This document shows positions 43,565 to 52,488 of a stretch of DNA of 64,000 nucleotides, piece after piece (the stretch's first letter is position 1; every line of letters starts with the position of its first letter). The translations under genes and the position numbers were made by a program. The DNA is from Cupriavidus consociatus (lineage in GTDB: Bacteria > Pseudomonadota > Gammaproteobacteria > Burkholderiales > Burkholderiaceae): NCBI RefSeq assembly GCF_017814975.1, contig NZ_JAGIQA010000017.1, positions 1 through 64,000 of the forward strand. Reading direction: 5' to 3'. Under the pieces are notes generated by a model. It was not told the DNA's origin, made no database searches, and saw only the letters and a list, made by a program, of their open reading frames with translations.

Positions 43565-44581
43565 ATGCCAGTGATGAATGCCCACGCCCCGGAACTCGCC
43601 GCCAGCCTTGAATCCTTGCAGGCCGGCGGAATCGTCTGTGCCCCCGCCGGGCTCGGATTGATCCGCGTGGCCGGCGACGATGCCGCCAGCTTCCTGCACA
43701 CCCAGCTCACCAATGCGGTCGAGGACCTGGAGCCGGGCGCCGCGCGCCTGGCAGGCTACTGCTCGCCCAAGGGGCGCCTGCTTGCCTCCTTCCTGATGTG
43801 GCGTGATGCCGCAGGCATCGTGCTGCAGCTGTCCGCCGATATCCAGGCCGCGGTGCAGAAGCGGCTGTCGATGTTCGTGCTGCGCTCCAAGGCCAAGCTG
43901 GGCGATATCACGCCCGCCAGCGCCATCTTCGGTGTTGCCGGTGCCGGTGCCGCCGACGCATTGGCCGCCGCGAACCTGCCGGCGCCGCAAGCGGACTTTG
44001 CCGTGGCCGAGGCCGACGGCATCACCGTGATCCGCCTGCCGGGTGCCGCCGGGCACCCACGCTGGCAACTGGTGCTGCCCGCCGAGCGCGCCGAGGCCGT
44101 GCGCGCGGCGCTGGCCGGCAAGCTGCGGGACGCGCCGGCGGTGCTGTGGGACTGGCTGGAAGTGCAGTCCGGCCTGCCCCGCATCGTTGCCGCGACGCAG
44201 GAGCAGTTCGTGCCGCAGATGATCAATTTCGAGCTGGTCGGCGGCGTGAATTTCCGCAAGGGCTGCTACCCGGGCCAGGAAATCGTCGCGCGCAGCCAAT
44301 ACCGCGGCACGCTCAAGCGCCGCATGTGGCTGGTGCAGGGCGAAGGCGAGGTGCCGGCGCCCGCGGCGGAGATCTACCGGCCCGAAGACCCCGGCCAGCC
44401 ATGCGGCATGATCGTCAACGCCGCGCCCGCGCCGCAGGGCGGCTGGGCGGGGCTGGCCGAGCTGAAGATCGATGCCGCCGCCAGCGCGCTGCGGCTGGGC
44501 AGCGCCGAAGGCCCGGCGCTGGCGACGGCCACCCTGCCCTACGACGTGCCGCTGGGTGAAGCCGCCCAGGCGGCGGGCTGA
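43565..44581 (+). CDS. ygfZ: Folate-dependent iron-sulfur/tRNA modification protein YgfZ
   Basis: A 338-residue YgfZ/CAF17-type protein that binds tetrahydrofolate and supports iron-sulfur enzymes such as MiaB. The signature KGCYPGQE lies at residues 232-239 with the essential Cys. The start ATG at 43565 follows an AT-rich promoter-like region; a second ATG at 43574 is possible. It is divergent from mltG and followed by a DUF4936 gene. Confidence 0.92.
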   Translation: MPVMNAHAPELAASLESLQAGGIVCAPAGLGLIRVAGDDAASFLHTQLTNAVEDLEPGAARLAGYCSPKGRLLASFLMWRDAAGIVLQLSADIQAAVQKRLSMFVLRSKAKLGDITPASAIFGVAGAGAADALAAANLPAPQADFAVAEADGITVIRLPGAAGHPRWQLVLPAERAEAVRAALAGKLRDAPAVLWDWLEVQSGLPRIVAATQEQFVPQMINFELVGGVNFRKGCYPGQEIVARSQYRGTLKRRMWLVQGEGEVPAPAAEIYRPEDPGQPCGMIVNAAPAPQGGWAGLAELKIDAAASALRLGSAEGPALATATLPYDVPLGEAAQAAG

Positions 44582-44603
44582 CTTTCAGAAGCGGGACCTT
44601 GCC

Positions 44604-44894
44604 ATGAGCGACCACCTGTTCGTCTATTTCCGCGTGCCCGAGGCCGTTGCCGCCGAAGCGCTGCCGCTCTGGCACCGCTGGATGGAGACGGTTGCCGAGG
44701 CGACCGGAATTGGTGGTACGCTGATGCGCAGGCCCGAGACCCGAGCCGGCGTGCAGACCTGGATGGAAAGCTACGCCGACATCCCGCCCGCCTTCGATGT
44801 CACGCTGGCCGGCCTGTGGCGCCAGAGCGGGCTGGACCAGTGGGTGGACGGCGAGCGGCAGGCCGAACACTTTATCGACCTGGACGTGCTGTAG
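44604..44894 (+). CDS. DUF4936 family protein
   Basis: A 96-residue protein with the DUF4936 pattern (LFVYFRVPEA at the N-terminus, GGTLMRRPETRAGVQTWMESY in the middle). The function is unknown; the fold may be ferredoxin-like. ATG 44604 gives the full family N-terminus. It lies between ygfZ and an NRDE gene, in a possible operon. Confidence 0.78.
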   Translation: MSDHLFVYFRVPEAVAAEALPLWHRWMETVAEATGIGGTLMRRPETRAGVQTWMESYADIPPAFDVTLAGLWRQSGLDQWVDGERQAEHFIDLDVL

Positions 44895-44975
44895 CGTCCC
44901 GGTAACTGCCGAAACGCGAAGTACGCCGGAATCCCCGCGCCCCCAAGCGCCCCCGGCGGCAAAGGAAGTCGAACG

Positions 44976-45803
44976 ATGTGCCTGATCCTGGTTGCCTGGC
45001 AATCCCACCCGGACTATGCCCTGGTCGTCGCCGGCAACCGCGATGAATTCTATGTCCGCCCCGCGGCGGCCGTGCACTGGTGGCAGGATGCGCCGCAGGT
45101 GCTGGCCGGACGCGACCTGGCGGAAGTCATCGGCGAGCCCGGCACCTGGATGGGCGTCAACGCCGACGGGCGTTTTGCCGCACTGACCAATTACCGCGCC
45201 CCTTCCGAGAAACGCACCGACGCGCGCTCGCGCGGCGAGCTGGTGGCCGGCTTCCTGCGCGGCCATGACGCGCCGTTCGATTATCTCGACGGGCTGGCCG
45301 GCCAGGACGGCTGCTACAACGGCTTCAACCTGCTTGCCTGTGACCTGCGCGAACTCTGGTGGTACAGCAACCGCTCGGCCACGCGCCAGCCACAGAAGCT
45401 TCGACCGGGCCTGTACGGGTTGTCCAATGCGCTGCTCGACACCCCCTGGCCCAAGGTGCGCAGCCGCGTTGGCGCGCTTGCCGAGGTGCTGGCGGCCGAC
45501 AGCGGGCGGGCCGGTGCCAGCGCCGAGCCCTACCTGCAGATGCTGGCTGACGAGCGCCAGGCGGCGGATTTCGAGCTGCCCTCCACCGGCGTCGCGCCGG
45601 AGTGGGAGAAGCTGCTGTCGTCGGCATTCATCCGCTCGGCGTCATACGGCACCCGCGCCAGCACGGTGCTGCGCGTGCGTCACGATGGACGCTTCGACCT
45701 GAGCGAACGCAGCTTCGACGCCACCGGCCGCATCGGCGAGGTGTCCTACCACGGCAAGCTGAACCTGCCGCGCGACACCCGCATCGTGCAGGCGCCGCGG
45801 TAA
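44976..45803 (+). CDS. NRDE (TANGO2-like) family protein
   Basis: A 275-residue protein with the family-defining N-terminus MCLILVAW and the NRDE motif (AGNRDEFYVRPA) near residue 25. The N-terminal Cys2 could become a nucleophile after Met removal, as in N-terminal nucleophile hydrolases; this is known of the fold and not shown here. Mammalian TANGO2 is linked to haem and lipid handling. The gene follows DUF4936 by 81 bases and is convergent with a GNAT gene. Confidence 0.88.
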   Translation: MCLILVAWQSHPDYALVVAGNRDEFYVRPAAAVHWWQDAPQVLAGRDLAEVIGEPGTWMGVNADGRFAALTNYRAPSEKRTDARSRGELVAGFLRGHDAPFDYLDGLAGQDGCYNGFNLLACDLRELWWYSNRSATRQPQKLRPGLYGLSNALLDTPWPKVRSRVGALAEVLAADSGRAGASAEPYLQMLADERQAADFELPSTGVAPEWEKLLSSAFIRSASYGTRASTVLRVRHDGRFDLSERSFDATGRIGEVSYHGKLNLPRDTRIVQAPR

Positions 45804-45819
45804 CAGCGGCGGCGGACGC

Positions 45820-46248
45820 TCAGCCCGCCAGCCGCTTGCGCATCTCGATATGGGGGATGCCGGCTTCCTCGAATTCCTCCCCTGACCGGGCAAACCCGGC
45901 GCGCAGATAGAACGGCGCGGCGTGGGTCTGGGCATTCAGCACCAGTTCCGGATAGCCCAGTTGCACGGCCTTCTCCATCAGCGCCTGCAGCACCTGCGCG
46001 CCGACACCGGTGCCGCGCGCCGCCTTGAGCACGGCCATGCGGCCGATATGGCCGTCGGGTAACAGCCGGCCGGTGGCCACCGGCGTGCCATCCTCGGGCA
46101 GCGCCAGCGCGTGCCAGCTGGGCTCGTCCCATTCGTCCCATTCCAGTTCCACCGGCACGTTCTGCTCTTCGACGAACACGGTGTAGCGGATGGCGCGGGC
46201 ACGTTCGCGCGCTTCGGACCAGGGGCAGATCAGGACGGTGACTGGCAT
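45820..46248 (-). CDS. GNAT acetyltransferase
   Basis: A 142-residue GNAT of the ElaA-like type, with RYTVFVEEQNVPVELEWDEWD near the N-terminus and GRMAVLKAARGTGVGAQVL as the acetyl-CoA loop. Substrate unknown. It is convergent with the NRDE gene, separated by 16 bases, and divergent from the tetronate regulator gene with 200 bases between. Confidence 0.83.
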   Translation of the reverse strand: MPVTVLICPWSEARERARAIRYTVFVEEQNVPVELEWDEWDEPSWHALALPEDGTPVATGRLLPDGHIGRMAVLKAARGTGVGAQVLQALMEKAVQLGYPELVLNAQTHAAPFYLRAGFARSGEEFEEAGIPHIEMRKRLAG

Positions 46249-46448
46249 GTGGTTGGTGGTTGAGGTCTGGCTTGAGTATCAACAATCCCGGACGGGCGCC
46301 CATGATACGCCAGCCCCGGGCAGGCGGCGAAGCACCAAAGTGGAGCATTGGCAACGGGAAACGCACCACACTAGGGTTTGCCCGGGGTCGGCATCGTCCT
46401 GGCAAATTTGTATGATGACCTGATTACCGAATAACCCGGGGAATCCGT

Positions 46449-47216
46449 ATGTTCCAGAAAGTCCCTGCCCGTGCGCTGACCGACAACGTCGCCGAACAAC
46501 TGCTGGACAAGATCCAGAACGGCGCCTTTGCCCGCGGCGACAAGCTGCCCACCGAGGCGGTGCTGTCCGAAGAGTTCGGCGTCAGCCGCACCGTGGTGCG
46601 CGAGGCGATTTCCCGGCTGAAGTACGAAGGCGTGGTCGAGTCGCGCCAGGGCAGCGGCGTGTTCGTGACGCTGCAGGCCGGCATCCGGCCGCTGCGCATC
46701 GACTACACCGACACCGGCACGCTGGAATCGGTGCTGCAGATCGTCGAGCTGCGCCGCGCGATCGAGGCCGAGGTGGCCGCGCAGGCCGCCCGCCGCCGCA
46801 CCGATGCGTCGATGGCCGCCATCGATGCCGCGCTGGCCCGCATCGACGAGGAAGTCGGTCAAGGCGGCGACGGCGTGGCCGCGGACGTGGCCTTCCATCG
46901 CGCCATCGCCGGCGCCACCGGCAACCCCTACTTCCTGAAAACGCTGGAATTCCTCAGCCAGTACCTGGAAACGGCCACCCGCGTGACCCGGACCAACGAG
47001 GCGCGCCGCGCCGACTTCTCGCGCCAGGTGCGCGAGGAACACCAGGCCATCGTCGCAGCGATCCGCGCCGGCGACCCGCTGGCCGCGCGCAATGCCGCGC
47101 AGAACCACATGTACAACGCCGCCCGCCGGCTGGCCCAGCTGGGCGCCGACGAGGATGCCGATGGTAGCGGCGCCGCCGGCGATGAAGCCGCCGGCACGCG
47201 GGGCGCGTCGAACTGA
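46449..47216 (+). CDS. FadR-type GntR regulator of the tetronate operon
   Basis: A 255-residue GntR/FadR-family regulator with a winged helix (about 10-75, LPTEAVLSEEFGVSRTVVREAISRL) and an FCD ligand domain (about 95-230). It is the first gene of the L-threonate/D-erythronate operon and probably represses it until a sugar acid is present. The 200-base gap ahead of it holds a TGTATGATGACCTGATTAC segment with imperfect dyad symmetry at about 46409-46427, a possible operator. The C-terminus is a low-complexity Gly/Ala/Asp tail. Confidence 0.85.
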   Translation: MFQKVPARALTDNVAEQLLDKIQNGAFARGDKLPTEAVLSEEFGVSRTVVREAISRLKYEGVVESRQGSGVFVTLQAGIRPLRIDYTDTGTLESVLQIVELRRAIEAEVAAQAARRRTDASMAAIDAALARIDEEVGQGGDGVAADVAFHRAIAGATGNPYFLKTLEFLSQYLETATRVTRTNEARRADFSRQVREEHQAIVAAIRAGDPLAARNAAQNHMYNAARRLAQLGADEDADGSGAAGDEAAGTRGASN

Positions 47217-47267
47217 CGCCGTCCGCACCCTTCAAGCCTTTCCCGTATCAGATTCAGGAGTCCCTCT

Positions 47268-48161
47268 ATGTCCAGGAATATCGGCGTCATCGGCCTTGGT
47301 GCCATGGGCTTTGGTGTCGCGCAGTCGCTGCTGCGTGCCGGTTTCAACGTGCACGCCTGCGACCTGCGCCCCGAAGTGCTGCAGCGCTTTGCCGATGCAG
47401 GCGGCGTGCCGTGCGCGTCGCCCGCCGAACTGGGCAGCCGCTGCGACGTGGTGCTGACGCTGGTCGTCAACGCGCAGCAGACCGAGGCCGTGCTGTTCGG
47501 CGCCAAGGGCGCAGTGGCCGAAATGCAGCCGGGCAAGCTGGTGATTGCCAGCGCCACGGTGCCGCCGGGCTTTGCCGAATCGCTGGGCCGCCGCCTCGCT
47601 GAACAGGGCCTGCTGATGCTGGACGCGCCGGTCTCCGGCGGGGCCGCGCGCGCCGCCAGCGGCGAAATGACCATGATGACCTCGGGCCCCGCCGAAGCCT
47701 ACGCACTGGCCGAGGACGTGCTGGCCGCCATCGCCGGCAAGGTATACCGCCTGGGCGCCGCACATGGCGCGGGCTCGAAGGTCAAGATCATCAACCAGCT
47801 GCTGGCCGGCGTGCATATCGCCGCCGCGGCCGAGGCGATGGCGCTCGGCATGCGCGAAGGCGTGGACCCGGACGCGCTCTATGACGTGATCACGCACAGT
47901 GCCGGCAACTCGTGGATGTTCGAGAACCGCGTGCCCCATATCCTGAAGGGCGACTACACCCCGCTGTCGGCGGTCGATATCTTCGTCAAGGACCTGGGCA
48001 TGGTGCTCGACACCGCGCGCACCAGCAAATTCCCGCTGCCGCTGTCGGCCGCCGCGCACCAGATGTTCATGATGGCTTCCACCGCCGGCCATGGCGGCGA
48101 GGACGATTCGGCCGTGATCAAGATCTTCCCGGGCATCGAACTGCCGGGCAAGGCCGAATAA
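47268..48161 (+). CDS. ltnD: L-threonate dehydrogenase LtnD
   Basis: LtnD is a beta-hydroxyacid dehydrogenase that oxidises L-threonate to 2-oxo-tetronate with NAD. The 297-residue protein has the nucleotide-binding GLGAMG at about residues 9-14, the substrate motif DAPVSGGAARA and the catalytic Lys in GSKVKIINQ. The assignment as LtnD, not 3-hydroxyisobutyrate or tartronate semialdehyde reductase, rests on the operon with OtnK, OtnC and OtnI, which is the R. eutropha arrangement. Confidence 0.88.
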   Translation: MSRNIGVIGLGAMGFGVAQSLLRAGFNVHACDLRPEVLQRFADAGGVPCASPAELGSRCDVVLTLVVNAQQTEAVLFGAKGAVAEMQPGKLVIASATVPPGFAESLGRRLAEQGLLMLDAPVSGGAARAASGEMTMMTSGPAEAYALAEDVLAAIAGKVYRLGAAHGAGSKVKIINQLLAGVHIAAAAEAMALGMREGVDPDALYDVITHSAGNSWMFENRVPHILKGDYTPLSAVDIFVKDLGMVLDTARTSKFPLPLSAAAHQMFMMASTAGHGGEDDSAVIKIFPGIELPGKAE

Positions 48162-48173
48162 GGAGCCCAGACG

Positions 48174-49445
48174 ATGACCGCGCTCCTGGGCTGTATCGCC
48201 GACGACTTTACCGGTGCCACCGACCTCGCCAACACGCTGGTGCGCAATGGCATGCGCACCGTGCAGACCATCGGCGTGCCCGAATCCATGGCCGATATCG
48301 GCGCGGCCGACGCACTGGTGGTCGCACTGAAATCGCGCACCATTCCCGCCGCCGAGGCCGTGGCGCAGTCGCTGGCCGCGCTGCAATGGCTGCGCGCGCA
48401 GGGCTGCCGCCAGTTCGTGTTCAAGTACTGCTCGACCTTCGATTCGACCGATGCCGGCAATATCGGTCCGGTCGCCGAAGCACTGCTGGCCGCGCTGGAC
48501 AGCGATTTCACCATCGCCTGCCCCGCCTTCCCCGAGAACGGCCGCACCATCTTCCGCGGCCACCTGTTCGTGGGCGACGCGCTGCTGAATGAGTCGGGCA
48601 TGGAGCACCATCCGCTGACGCCAATGACCGATGCCAGCCTGGTGCGCGTGCTGCAACGCCAGAGCCAGGGCAAGGTCGGCCTGCTGCGCTACGACGCCGT
48701 GGCGCGCGGTGCGCAGGCCACGGCCGACCGCATCGCGGCGCTGCGCCACGACGGCGTGCGGCTGGCGATTGCCGATGCGGTATCTGACGCCGACCTGTTC
48801 ACGCTGGGCGAAGCCTGCGCCGGCCTGCCGCTGATCACCGGCGGCTCCGGCATCGCGCTGGGCCTCCCCGAGAATTTCCGCCGCGCCGGCCTGCTGCCGC
48901 AGCGTGGCGATGCCGACGCGGTCCCTGCCGTCGACGGCCCGGGCGTGGTGCTGGCAGGCAGCGCCTCGCGCGCGACCAACGGGCAAGTGGCCCGCTGGCT
49001 GGAGCAAGGCCGCCCGGCGCTGCGCATCGACCCGCTGGCGCTGGCGCGCGGCGAAGCCGTGGCCGAAGCCGCGCTGGACTTCGCCGCCTCGCACGACCAG
49101 CCGGTGCTGGTCTACGCCACTTCCAGCCCCGACGAAGTCAAGGCCGTGCAGGCCGAACTGGGTGTGGAGCGCGCCGGCCATTTGGTCGAGCAATGCCTCG
49201 CCACCGTCGCCGCCGGCCTGCTCGCACGTGGCACGCGCCGCTTTGTCGTTGCCGGAGGCGAGACTTCCGGCGCCGTGGTGCAGGCGCTGAACGTGCGAGC
49301 GCTGCGCATTGGCACGCAGATCGCCCCCGGCGTGCCGGCCACGGTCACGCTCGGCGCCACGCCGCTGGCACTGGCGCTCAAGTCGGGCAACTTCGGCGGC
49401 CCGGATTTCTTTGACGAGGCGCTGCGCCAGCTGGGAGGCCAGTGA
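48174..49445 (+). CDS. otnK: 3-oxo-tetronate kinase OtnK (DUF1537)
   Basis: OtnK phosphorylates 3-oxo-tetronate to its 4-phosphate. The 423-residue protein belongs to the DUF1537 four-carbon acid sugar kinase family: an N-terminal domain (CIADDFTGATDLANTLVRNGMR) binds the sugar acid and a C-terminal domain (about 260-420, FVVAGGETSGAVV) binds nucleotide. KYCSTFDSTDAGNIGP is the family-typical substrate block. It starts 12 bases after ltnD and overlaps otnC at TGATG. Confidence 0.9.
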   Translation: MTALLGCIADDFTGATDLANTLVRNGMRTVQTIGVPESMADIGAADALVVALKSRTIPAAEAVAQSLAALQWLRAQGCRQFVFKYCSTFDSTDAGNIGPVAEALLAALDSDFTIACPAFPENGRTIFRGHLFVGDALLNESGMEHHPLTPMTDASLVRVLQRQSQGKVGLLRYDAVARGAQATADRIAALRHDGVRLAIADAVSDADLFTLGEACAGLPLITGGSGIALGLPENFRRAGLLPQRGDADAVPAVDGPGVVLAGSASRATNGQVARWLEQGRPALRIDPLALARGEAVAEAALDFAASHDQPVLVYATSSPDEVKAVQAELGVERAGHLVEQCLATVAAGLLARGTRRFVVAGGETSGAVVQALNVRALRIGTQIAPGVPATVTLGATPLALALKSGNFGGPDFFDEALRQLGGQ

Positions 49446-50098
49446 TGAGCACCGAAAGCAAGCTGCGCGAAGAGATCTGCCGCATCGGCGCCAGCCTCTA
49501 CCAGCGCGGCTATACCGTCGGCTCGGCCGGCAATATCAGCGCGCGGCTGGACGATGGCTGGCTGATCACCCCGACCGATGCGTGCCTGGGCATGATGGAT
49601 CCCGCCGCGGTTGCCAAGGTGGCCACGGACGGCACCTGGGTGTCGGGCGACAAGCCGTCCAAGACGCTCACGCTGCATCGCGCGATCTACGACAACAACC
49701 CCGGGGCGCACGCCGTGGTGCACACGCACTCGACGCACCTCGTGGCCCTGACGCTGGCCGGTGTCTGGCAACCGGACGACGTACTGCCGCCGCTCACGCC
49801 GTACTACGTGATGAAGGTCGGCCATATCCCGCTGATTCCCTATCACCGGCCCGGCGATCCCGCGGTCGCCGCGCGCGTGGCCACGCTGGCCGCGCAAGTG
49901 CGCGGCGTGCTGCTGGAGCGCCTCGGGCCGGTGGTATGGGAGTCCAGCGTCTCGCGCGCCGCGTTCGCGCTGGAAGAACTGGAGGAGACCGCCAAGCTAT
50001 GGATGATGATGAAGGACACGCCGGGTTTCGCCGCCCGCGCGGCACTGCCCGACGGCGCACTGGCTGAGTTGCGCGACGCCTTCCAGGCGCGCTGGTAG
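49445..50098 (+). CDS. otnC: 3-oxo-tetronate 4-phosphate decarboxylase OtnC
   Basis: OtnC is a class II aldolase/adducin-family enzyme that decarboxylates 3-oxo-tetronate 4-phosphate to dihydroxyacetone phosphate and CO2. The 217-residue protein shows GSAGNISARLDDGWLITPT near residues 25-45, a Glu-free start of the active site, and zinc ligands in VVHTHSTHLVAL. The ATG at 49445 shares a base with the otnK stop (TGATG); an in-frame GTG at 49442 is the alternative. Confidence 0.9.
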   Translation: MSTESKLREEICRIGASLYQRGYTVGSAGNISARLDDGWLITPTDACLGMMDPAAVAKVATDGTWVSGDKPSKTLTLHRAIYDNNPGAHAVVHTHSTHLVALTLAGVWQPDDVLPPLTPYYVMKVGHIPLIPYHRPGDPAVAARVATLAAQVRGVLLERLGPVVWESSVSRAAFALEELEETAKLWMMMKDTPGFAARAALPDGALAELRDAFQARW

Positions 50099-50248
50099 CA
50101 CTGCCACCCGTTTTTTCCGACTGACCACGGCCATACGGATTCAACCGGCGCGGTTGCCTTGCGGCCACCGTGCGGGGCACGCGCATGCCTGCGCTTTGCG
50201 TGGCCGCCACGATTACTAGACCAGACTGACTCTACCCGGAGACCACCG

Positions 50249-51613
50249 ATGCCATCCAACCAACCGGCGGCCAGCGTGCCCGCCTTCGACACCCTGGGCG
50301 GCAACGCCCGGCTCGACACCGACACCCAGATCGAGAAACGCGCCTACAACAAGGTGTTCTGGCGCATCATGCCGTTCCTGATGCTGTGCTACGTGGTCGC
50401 CTACCTCGACCGCGTCAACGTGGGTTTCGCCAAGCTGCAGATGGGCCAGGACCTGGCCTTTTCCGAGACCGTGTTCGGCCTCGGCGCCGGCCTGTTCTTT
50501 ATCGGCTACTTCCTGTTCGAGGTGCCCAGCAACCTGCTGATGCACAAGATCGGCGCGCGCATCTGGATCGCGCGCATCATGATCACCTGGGGCATCATCT
50601 CGGCGCTGTTCGTGTTCGTGCAGACGCCGACCCAGTTCTACGTGATGCGCTTCCTGCTCGGCCTGGCCGAGGCGGGCTTCTATCCCGGCGTGATCCTGTA
50701 CCTGACCTACTGGTACCCGGCCAACCGCCGCGCCAAGATGATCGCGCTGTTCATGTCGGGCATCCCGGTCGCCGGCATGTTCGGCAACCCGCTGTCGGGC
50801 TGGATCATGGATGCCTTCAATGGCACGCATGGCATGAGCGGCTGGCAATGGATGTTCCTGCTGGAAGCCCTGCCCGCGCTGGTGATCGGCGTGGTGACGA
50901 TCTTTGTGCTGCGCGATGGCATCGACAAGGCACCGTGGCTCAGCGCCGATGAAAAGCGCGTGCTCAAGCGCAATGTCGAGGAAGACCAGCAGAAGGCAGG
51001 CGCCGCCGCCGGTCAGGCCCACGGCCACTCACTGGGCGCTGTGTTCAGCGACCGCCGCGTGTGGTGGATGTGCCTGATCTACTTCTGCTTCGTCACCGGC
51101 CAGTATGCGCTGACCTTCTGGATGCCCACGCTGGTCAAGGCCAGCGGCGTCACCGGCAACCTGAAGATCGGCCTGCTGTCGGCAATCCCGTTTATCTGCG
51201 CCATCGTCGTCATGAACATCCTCGGCCACAGCGCCGATGCGCGCCAGGAACGCCGCTGGCACCTGATCGTGCCGGCGCTGATGGGTGCGGCGGGCTTTGC
51301 CATTGCCGCCTCGTTCACCAACAATACGACCGTGTCCATCGCCGCGCTGTCGCTGGCTGCCGCCGGGGTGCTGACCTGCGCGCCGCTGTTCTGGTCGCTG
51401 CCCACCGCATTCCTGTCCGGCATCGCCGCCGCCTCCGGCATCGCCGTCGTGAACTCGGTCGGCAACCTCGCCGGTTTCGTCTCGCCGTACATGGTCGGCG
51501 CGCTCAAGGACCTGACGCACAGCACGCAGCTGCCGATGTACGTGCTGTCCGCGATCCTGGTGGTCGGCGCCGTGCTGGTGTGGCTGACGCCGGCTAAACT
51601 GGTCAATCGCTGA
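50249..51613 (+). CDS. MFS transporter (ACS family), probable tetronate importer
   Basis: A 454-residue major facilitator with twelve membrane helices, of the anion:cation symporter (ACS/TtuB) subfamily, shown by YVVAYLDRVNVGFAKLQM at helix 1 and RFLLGLAEAGFYPGVILY at helix 4. Its location between otnC and otnI suggests import of L-threonate and/or D-erythronate. A strong hairpin follows its stop. The ATG at 50249 is preferred over a frame extended to 50159. Confidence 0.87.
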   Translation: MPSNQPAASVPAFDTLGGNARLDTDTQIEKRAYNKVFWRIMPFLMLCYVVAYLDRVNVGFAKLQMGQDLAFSETVFGLGAGLFFIGYFLFEVPSNLLMHKIGARIWIARIMITWGIISALFVFVQTPTQFYVMRFLLGLAEAGFYPGVILYLTYWYPANRRAKMIALFMSGIPVAGMFGNPLSGWIMDAFNGTHGMSGWQWMFLLEALPALVIGVVTIFVLRDGIDKAPWLSADEKRVLKRNVEEDQQKAGAAAGQAHGHSLGAVFSDRRVWWMCLIYFCFVTGQYALTFWMPTLVKASGVTGNLKIGLLSAIPFICAIVVMNILGHSADARQERRWHLIVPALMGAAGFAIAASFTNNTTVSIAALSLAAAGVLTCAPLFWSLPTAFLSGIAAASGIAVVNSVGNLAGFVSPYMVGALKDLTHSTQLPMYVLSAILVVGAVLVWLTPAKLVNR

Positions 51614-51619
51614 AATCCG

Positions 51620-51654
51620 GCCGGCCCGGTCGCGCTGACTGCGACCGGGCCGGC
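51620..51654 (+). terminator. Strong hairpin between the MFS gene and otnI
   Basis: A perfect 14-bp stem (GCCGGCCCGGTCGC pairing with 51641-51654) with a 7-base loop lies 7 bases after the MFS stop and about 24 bases before otnI. Only TTC follows, so complete termination is not expected. It may stabilise the upstream message or reduce expression of otnI and denD. Confidence 0.55.
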
Positions 51655-51678
51655 TTCGTCCTACGCCCTGGAGTTCCC

Positions 51679-52461
51679 ATGCCGCGCTTCGCCGCAAATC
51701 TCTCGATGATGTACAACGAGCACGCTTTCCTGGATCGCTTCGCCGCCGCCGCGGCGGACGGCTTCCAGGCGGTGGAGTACCTGTTCCCGTACGAGCACCC
51801 CGCCGCCGAGCTGCGCGCGCGCCTGGACGCGAACGGTCTCACGCAGGCGCTGTTCAACGCCCCGCCGGGCGACTGGGCAGCCGGTGAGCGCGGGCTGGCG
51901 TCGCTGCCGGGACGCGAGGCGGAATTCCGCGACGCCGTCGGTCGCGCGCTGGAATACGCCAGCGTGATCGGCAATGACCGCGTGCACGTGATGGCAGGCC
52001 TGGTGCCAGCCGATGCCGACAGCGCGCGCTACCGTGCCACCTACCTGGAAAACGTCGCGTTCGCCGCGAAAGCCGCCGCCGCGCAGGGCGTGACCATCGT
52101 GCTGGAGCCGATCAACACGCGCGACATGCCGGGCTATTTCCTGAACCGCCAGGACGACGCGCAGGCGATCTGCAAGGAAGTCGGCGCGGCCAACCTGAAG
52201 GTGCAGTTCGATTGCTACCACTGCCAGATTGTCGAAGGCGATATCGCGATGAAGCTCAGGCGCGACATGCCCGGCATCGGCCATATCCAGATTGCCGGCG
52301 TGCCCGAGCGCCATGAGCCGGACCTGGGCGAGCTGAACTACCCGTACCTGTTCGACCTGATCGACACGCTCGGCTACCAGGGCTGGATCGGCTGCGAATA
52401 CCGCCCGCGCGCCGGCACGTCCGAAGGGCTGGGCTGGCTCAAGCCCTACCTCGGCCGCTGA
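51679..52461 (+). CDS. otnI: 2-oxo-tetronate isomerase OtnI
   Basis: OtnI interconverts 2-oxo- and 3-oxo-tetronate. The 260-residue protein is a TIM-barrel isomerase of the hydroxypyruvate isomerase family: MPRFAANLSMMYNEHAFLDRF at the start, active-site Glu in IVLEPINTRDMPGYFL, metal-ligand blocks VQFDCYHCQIVEGD and IGHIQIAGVPERHEP, and a final Glu in GCEYRPRAGT. Both the threonate and erythronate routes pass through it. Confidence 0.92.
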   Translation: MPRFAANLSMMYNEHAFLDRFAAAAADGFQAVEYLFPYEHPAAELRARLDANGLTQALFNAPPGDWAAGERGLASLPGREAEFRDAVGRALEYASVIGNDRVHVMAGLVPADADSARYRATYLENVAFAAKAAAAQGVTIVLEPINTRDMPGYFLNRQDDAQAICKEVGAANLKVQFDCYHCQIVEGDIAMKLRRDMPGIGHIQIAGVPERHEPDLGELNYPYLFDLIDTLGYQGWIGCEYRPRAGTSEGLGWLKPYLGR

Positions 52462-52488
52462 TCCAACAACCATTACCGATCTCTTGCC

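Noticed and set aside
47232..49193. A 653-residue open frame on the minus strand opposite ltnD and otnK
   Set aside because: It is a shadow of the high-GC coding strand; composition is His/Gln/Gly/Arg-rich with no domain, while the plus-strand proteins are clear family members.
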